Source: Nitrospira sp.
Lineage (GTDB): Bacteria; Nitrospirota; Nitrospiria; Nitrospirales; Nitrospiraceae
Direction of reading: 5' to 3'
Assembly: GCA_025934915.1 (NCBI GenBank)
Contig: JAICWG010000021.1
Location: 1-37,720 of the forward strand
DNA length: 37,720 bases
A program made the translations under genes and the position numbers. The notes below the pieces were generated by a model, which worked only from the letters and a program-made list of their open reading frames with translations, ran no database searches and was not told the DNA's origin. Of this stretch, positions 34,862-37,720 are shown in pieces (position 1 is the first letter of the stretch; every line of letters begins with the position of its first letter).

Positions 34862-36997
34862 ATGATCCTCTCAATCATCTTCGGCCATGTCTGGGGGGTG
34901 CTGCAGCTGGTCGCGCTTGGAAGCTTCGCGCGGATCATTCGGCTCCAAACCATCCTCGTTGCAATTTCAGCCGGGCTGTATGGCTGCGCACTGGCGGCAG
35001 TTCTGTTCCAGATAGCTTGGACCCGGCCCGTCGCATGGCTCACCAGCACATCTCTTTCAGAGGTGGTTAGCATTGCCTCTTATACCTTGGACCCATGCAT
35101 TGAAGAACTGGTGAAGATCCTGCCGCTTGCTTTTCTTCTTCGAATACAGAACGTTAGGAAACAATGGTCGCTCACTGACTGCGTCCTTGTTGGGGCTGCA
35201 TTGGGATCGGGGTTTGGGTTGGCAGAGGATTTGTTTCGCTATAGCACCTCCCCCGGTGGGATGGTGTTATCAATGCCGTTTGGCTGGGTTGTTCAAAAAG
35301 GCCTTTCCCCTGTGACGATATTTGGCCCTTGGACAATCCTTACTTCTTGGCTACCTGAAAGCGTGTCAGTAGGTGACTTGCTCTCCTTTCAAACGACACC
35401 CAGACGTACAAATCTTCACCTTGCCTGGTCGGCCATCGGCGGTCTCGCTGTAGGGTTCCTTTCCCTTAGAAGTGACCACAAGGCTCGAACGATGGGTATC
35501 GCTCTCCTCTTCTTTGTGAGCGCCGATCATGCGGCCAGCAATTTGGAGCTGTCAAATAACAGTTGGCTTGCGAGCACGGTGGCAACACCATTCCGAGTAT
35601 TACGTAATGGACTAAGCCTTCTGCCAATCGTAGCTCTAGCAGTGGCCTGGTATGTTGACCAATCTCGCCAATGTGGCAAGGGTGATCTTGAGCCTTTATT
35701 AGCTGCCGAGCGGAACAGCTCAACTCCCTGGAACGGTATGCTTTCTACAGTGTTCACCCATATCCCCTGGTCAATGGTGTGGGTCGATAAATTTGTCAGA
35801 GTCAGGCGCGCCTATAATGCGATCGGTGTCACCGAGGTTGACAATCCCCTTCACCCCCTTGTCTACAAACTTAGAAATCAGATTGATCATGCGACAAGTC
35901 GACCTGGGAAATTGACGCTGATCCCAACAGGTTTGAGGATAAGCGCGCTCTTTTCGGTGTTCAAGCGGCCACAGATGATTGTCATTCTAGTTCTGTCCAC
36001 GCCCTCTATCTTATATTTCGTAGTGGGCGGGCAGCCACAAACGGCATGGCTGCAACAGGCTCTTTCATCGACACCCGCTTGGATCATGATACTTGTCATG
36101 ACTGGGCTCGGACTCGGATGGATGGGGTGGCAGTTACTCATGTCGATGCGTCAGTGGCAGGAAGCAGTAGCATCGCCACTGGCTGACACAAGCGCTACGT
36201 TGGCTCTGCGATTGTTTGCTGGAGCAGGCGCGCTCGCTCTCGGATCGTATTCGTTCCTCTTAGGCGTGAGTGGGGTATCACCACTCGACAAACTGCTGAA
36301 CAATTATCATGTACTCAATGCCATTAGTTCCAGCCCTGTACTTGCTGGTCTCCTGCTTGCCCTATTAGCTCTCCTCTTGCTCTTCTTCCTTCCGGAGATT
36401 GCTGCGGCGATCGCCGCGCTACTTGCTGCAGTTGGCGAAGGTATAGTAGCGGCGTCGGGGGCGGCAGCGGCACTCGGTGCAGCTGCAGGAGCCGGTGAAG
36501 CCATTGCAGGGGCCGCAGGTGAAGCCATCGCAGAAGGAGCGGCGGAAGCGGCAGCAGAGGCCGCTGCAGAAGCATCAGCAGCTGGTGCGGCAGAAACTGC
36601 AGCTGCCGCAGGAGCAGAGGTAGGAGAAGCGGCATTCAGTGCCTTCGAAAGAGGAATAGTAGGCAAGGCTCAGTCCATCCTAAGTTCATCGGAAATGAAC
36701 ACTCTGAGTGCTGCCTATGAGGCGGGAGAAAGTGCGGAAGTGACGATTGGCGGCCGTACAGTGCTATTTGAACCTAGTCTTCCTGGCTCAGGGTTTACAT
36801 TGTTCGAAGAGCAGGCCTTTGTACTTGGGCGAGAAGCGTTCGCCTCAAATGCCGAATTGGCTAAAACACTACTACATGAACTTTATCGGATTGGAACAAG
36901 CACTGCACTCGAAAGTGGTGTTTCTGCTGGTACGGCGAGTTCGGAAACTGGTGCAGCTTTTACATTCGCGGAACGCGCCTTTGCCGCCTTCTTTTAA
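34862..36997 (+). CDS. PrsW-like intramembrane protease fused to an Ala-rich segment and a toxin-like C-terminal domain
   Basis: A 711-residue protein in three parts. Residues 1-270 form a multi-pass membrane domain with PrsW-type motifs: EELVK (81-85), GFGLAED with Glu122, NLHLAWSAIGG with His186, and ADHAASN with His223 and Asn227. PrsW enzymes are glutamic intramembrane proteases. Residues about 370-520 add more hydrophobic helices. Residues about 515-590 are a very Ala/Gly/Glu-rich stretch (AAAEAAAEASAAGAAE). The last 120 residues are soluble, with LLHELYRIGTS (His672, Glu673) and SETGAAFTFAERAF, reminiscent of C-terminal domains of polymorphic toxins. The ATG at 34862 has GGGA upstream; an in-frame TTG precedes it. 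A small zinc-ribbon gene follows after 13 bases. Toxin function is inference. Confidence 0.7.
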   Translation: MILSIIFGHVWGVLQLVALGSFARIIRLQTILVAISAGLYGCALAAVLFQIAWTRPVAWLTSTSLSEVVSIASYTLDPCIEELVKILPLAFLLRIQNVRKQWSLTDCVLVGAALGSGFGLAEDLFRYSTSPGGMVLSMPFGWVVQKGLSPVTIFGPWTILTSWLPESVSVGDLLSFQTTPRRTNLHLAWSAIGGLAVGFLSLRSDHKARTMGIALLFFVSADHAASNLELSNNSWLASTVATPFRVLRNGLSLLPIVALAVAWYVDQSRQCGKGDLEPLLAAERNSSTPWNGMLSTVFTHIPWSMVWVDKFVRVRRAYNAIGVTEVDNPLHPLVYKLRNQIDHATSRPGKLTLIPTGLRISALFSVFKRPQMIVILVLSTPSILYFVVGGQPQTAWLQQALSSTPAWIMILVMTGLGLGWMGWQLLMSMRQWQEAVASPLADTSATLALRLFAGAGALALGSYSFLLGVSGVSPLDKLLNNYHVLNAISSSPVLAGLLLALLALLLLFFLPEIAAAIAALLAAVGEGIVAASGAAAALGAAAGAGEAIAGAAGEAIAEGAAEAAAEAAAEASAAGAAETAAAAGAEVGEAAFSAFERGIVGKAQSILSSSEMNTLSAAYEAGESAEVTIGGRTVLFEPSLPGSGFTLFEEQAFVLGREAFASNAELAKTLLHELYRIGTSTALESGVSAGTASSETGAAFTFAERAFAAFF

Positions 36998-37010
36998 AGG
37001 ACTGAACAAT

Positions 37011-37223
37011 ATGAGCAAGAACGATCTCAAAGCATGGACCGAAATCGCCAAACTTCTTGGGAATGATCCAAAGGCCAAGGTTAAATGCCCCTCGTGTGGA
37101 AATGACTTCGTGAAAGTCGAAGACCATGACTCTCCACTCGATTCAATGATGTTCGAAAGAATTCTATTATGTCCCGCTTGCGGCAAAAGAGGTGTGATAC
37201 GCATGAAAAAGAAGGAAGACTAA
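37011..37223 (+). CDS. Small zinc-ribbon protein, candidate immunity partner
   Basis: A 70-residue protein with a helical N-terminus (DLKAWTEIAKLLGNDPKA) and one zinc ribbon built from CPSCG and CPACG with the hairpin FVKVEDHDSPLDSMMFERIL between them. The C-terminus is basic (RMKKKED). It starts 13 bases after the PrsW-like gene stop, with AAAGGA a little far upstream, so the two are almost certainly one transcript. A small soluble gene right behind a gene with a toxin-like C-terminus is the usual place of an immunity gene; this role is inferred from position only. Confidence 0.75.
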   Translation: MSKNDLKAWTEIAKLLGNDPKAKVKCPSCGNDFVKVEDHDSPLDSMMFERILLCPACGKRGVIRMKKKED

Positions 37224-37288
37224 ACCGTGAAAGCTAGAATCGAGAATTGAGGGTCAGCTTGCGCTGCCCATGGTTTGGAGGACGACTC

Positions 37289-37501
37289 ATGCCACAGAAC
37301 TATACGGCTGTGATTAAAGAAGATGCCGGGTGGTGGATAGGCTGGATTGAGGAAGTACCGGGTGTGAACTGTCAGGAACGTAGCCGCGAGGAGTTAGTTG
37401 AGACCCTCCGAGTCACGCTACGAGAGGCATTGGAACTCAATCGTCAAGAAGCGTTAGAGGCTGCCGGCGAAAATTTTGAGGAAGCCTCCATCGCGGTATG
37501 A
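37289..37501 (+). CDS. hicB: HicB-type antitoxin
   Basis: A 70-residue HicB of the short form: a partial RNase-H-like fold (YTAVIKEDAGWWIGWIEEVP, GVNCQERSREELVETL, REALEL) without a separate DNA-binding domain. GGAGG lies 7 bases before the ATG at 37289; the frame extends to 37247 without a site. It overlaps hicA by 4 bases. The order is antitoxin first, the reverse of many hicAB loci. It neutralises HicA by masking its catalytic His. Confidence 0.88.
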   Translation: MPQNYTAVIKEDAGWWIGWIEEVPGVNCQERSREELVETLRVTLREALELNRQEALEAAGENFEEASIAV

Positions 37502-37683
37502 AACGTGAGGCGCTGCTTCGGCATTTACGACAGCATGGTTGCGAGTTGTTGCGTGAAGGAGCAAAGCACTCCTGGTGGCATCATCCTTCTCTGAATACCC
37601 GTTCAGCAGTCCCCCGCCACACTGAAGTTACCAATCATCTGGCAAACAAGATCTGTAAGGATCTAAAGATCCCTAAGCTTTAG
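37498..37683 (+). CDS. hicA: HicA-type mRNA interferase toxin
   Basis: A 61-residue toxin with the dsRNA-binding-like HicA fold. KREALLRHLRQHGCELLREG is the first helix and strand; GAKHSWWHHP contains the catalytic His; the C-terminus HTEVTNHLANKICKDLKIP is typical. HicA cleaves mRNA during translation arrest. Translation is coupled to hicB (ATGA). Nothing is seen in the last 37 bases of the window. Confidence 0.88.
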   Translation: MKREALLRHLRQHGCELLREGAKHSWWHHPSLNTRSAVPRHTEVTNHLANKICKDLKIPKL

Positions 37684-37720
37684 TTCGTGAGAGTTGGCGA
37701 CCCTCGCGCGGTGTCAGCCA

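Noticed and set aside
36324..36666. Ala- and Leu/Pro-rich minus-strand ORFs opposite the PrsW-like gene
   Set aside because: They are the complement of the GC-rich Ala segment and only reflect its low complexity.

Overview
The window looks like a chromosomal segment of a Nitrospirota (Nitrospira-like) bacterium. This is inferred from gene content and moderate-to-high GC: a coenzyme-B12-dependent ribonucleotide reductase, a one-cluster trp operon, many small lipoproteins and secreted proteins with no recognisable family, and short dispersed inverted-repeat elements. No rRNA, tRNA or CRISPR array was found.

Layout. 1-1952: end of a TPR protein, an open stretch without a start codon, and an alpha/beta-hydrolase-like protein whose apparent nucleophile position lacks serine. 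1949-4351 (-): Lon protease. 4629-5640: a zinc-ribbon NUDIX gene flanked on the left by a 98-bp IS5-like MITE with a CTAA target duplication and on the right by a frameshifted IS5-family transposase remnant. 5676-6800 (-): a PilZ protein and a secreted coiled-coil protein. 6980-8821 (+): mutY (without its C-terminal MutT-like domain), a separate mutT-like gene and a PolB-like 3'-5' exonuclease, packed as one repair operon. 8834-10467: a lipoprotein and two possible tiny genes. 10468-13139 (-): the coupled tRNA methylthiotransferase genes mtaB and miaB. 13275-16561: a small secreted protein, a structured repeat, an AmpG-like permease and small membrane or hypothetical genes. 16600-21717: nrdJ behind a promoter with a pair of NrdR-like boxes and a DnaA box, then a double-ACT protein and RlpA. 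21970-25296: a CNNM/CorC-type protein and convergent ligA.

25535-33105 holds a LysM lipoprotein followed by trpE, trpG, trpD, trpC, trpF, trpB and trpA, which together convert chorismate to tryptophan. A second copy of the structured repeat lies between trpC and trpF, and a perfect hairpin covers the trpG start region.

33283-37683 is an accessory toxin island: higB-higA with a palindromic operator, an apparently orphan ribbon-helix-helix antitoxin, a large membrane protein joining a PrsW-like glutamic protease domain through an Ala-rich segment to a toxin-like C-terminal domain, a small zinc-ribbon protein directly behind it (candidate immunity gene), and hicB-hicA. The PrsW-like gene and its small partner are the best candidate for an undescribed system. 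The two repeat copies, whose arms differ by mirrored base changes, are the most striking non-coding signal.
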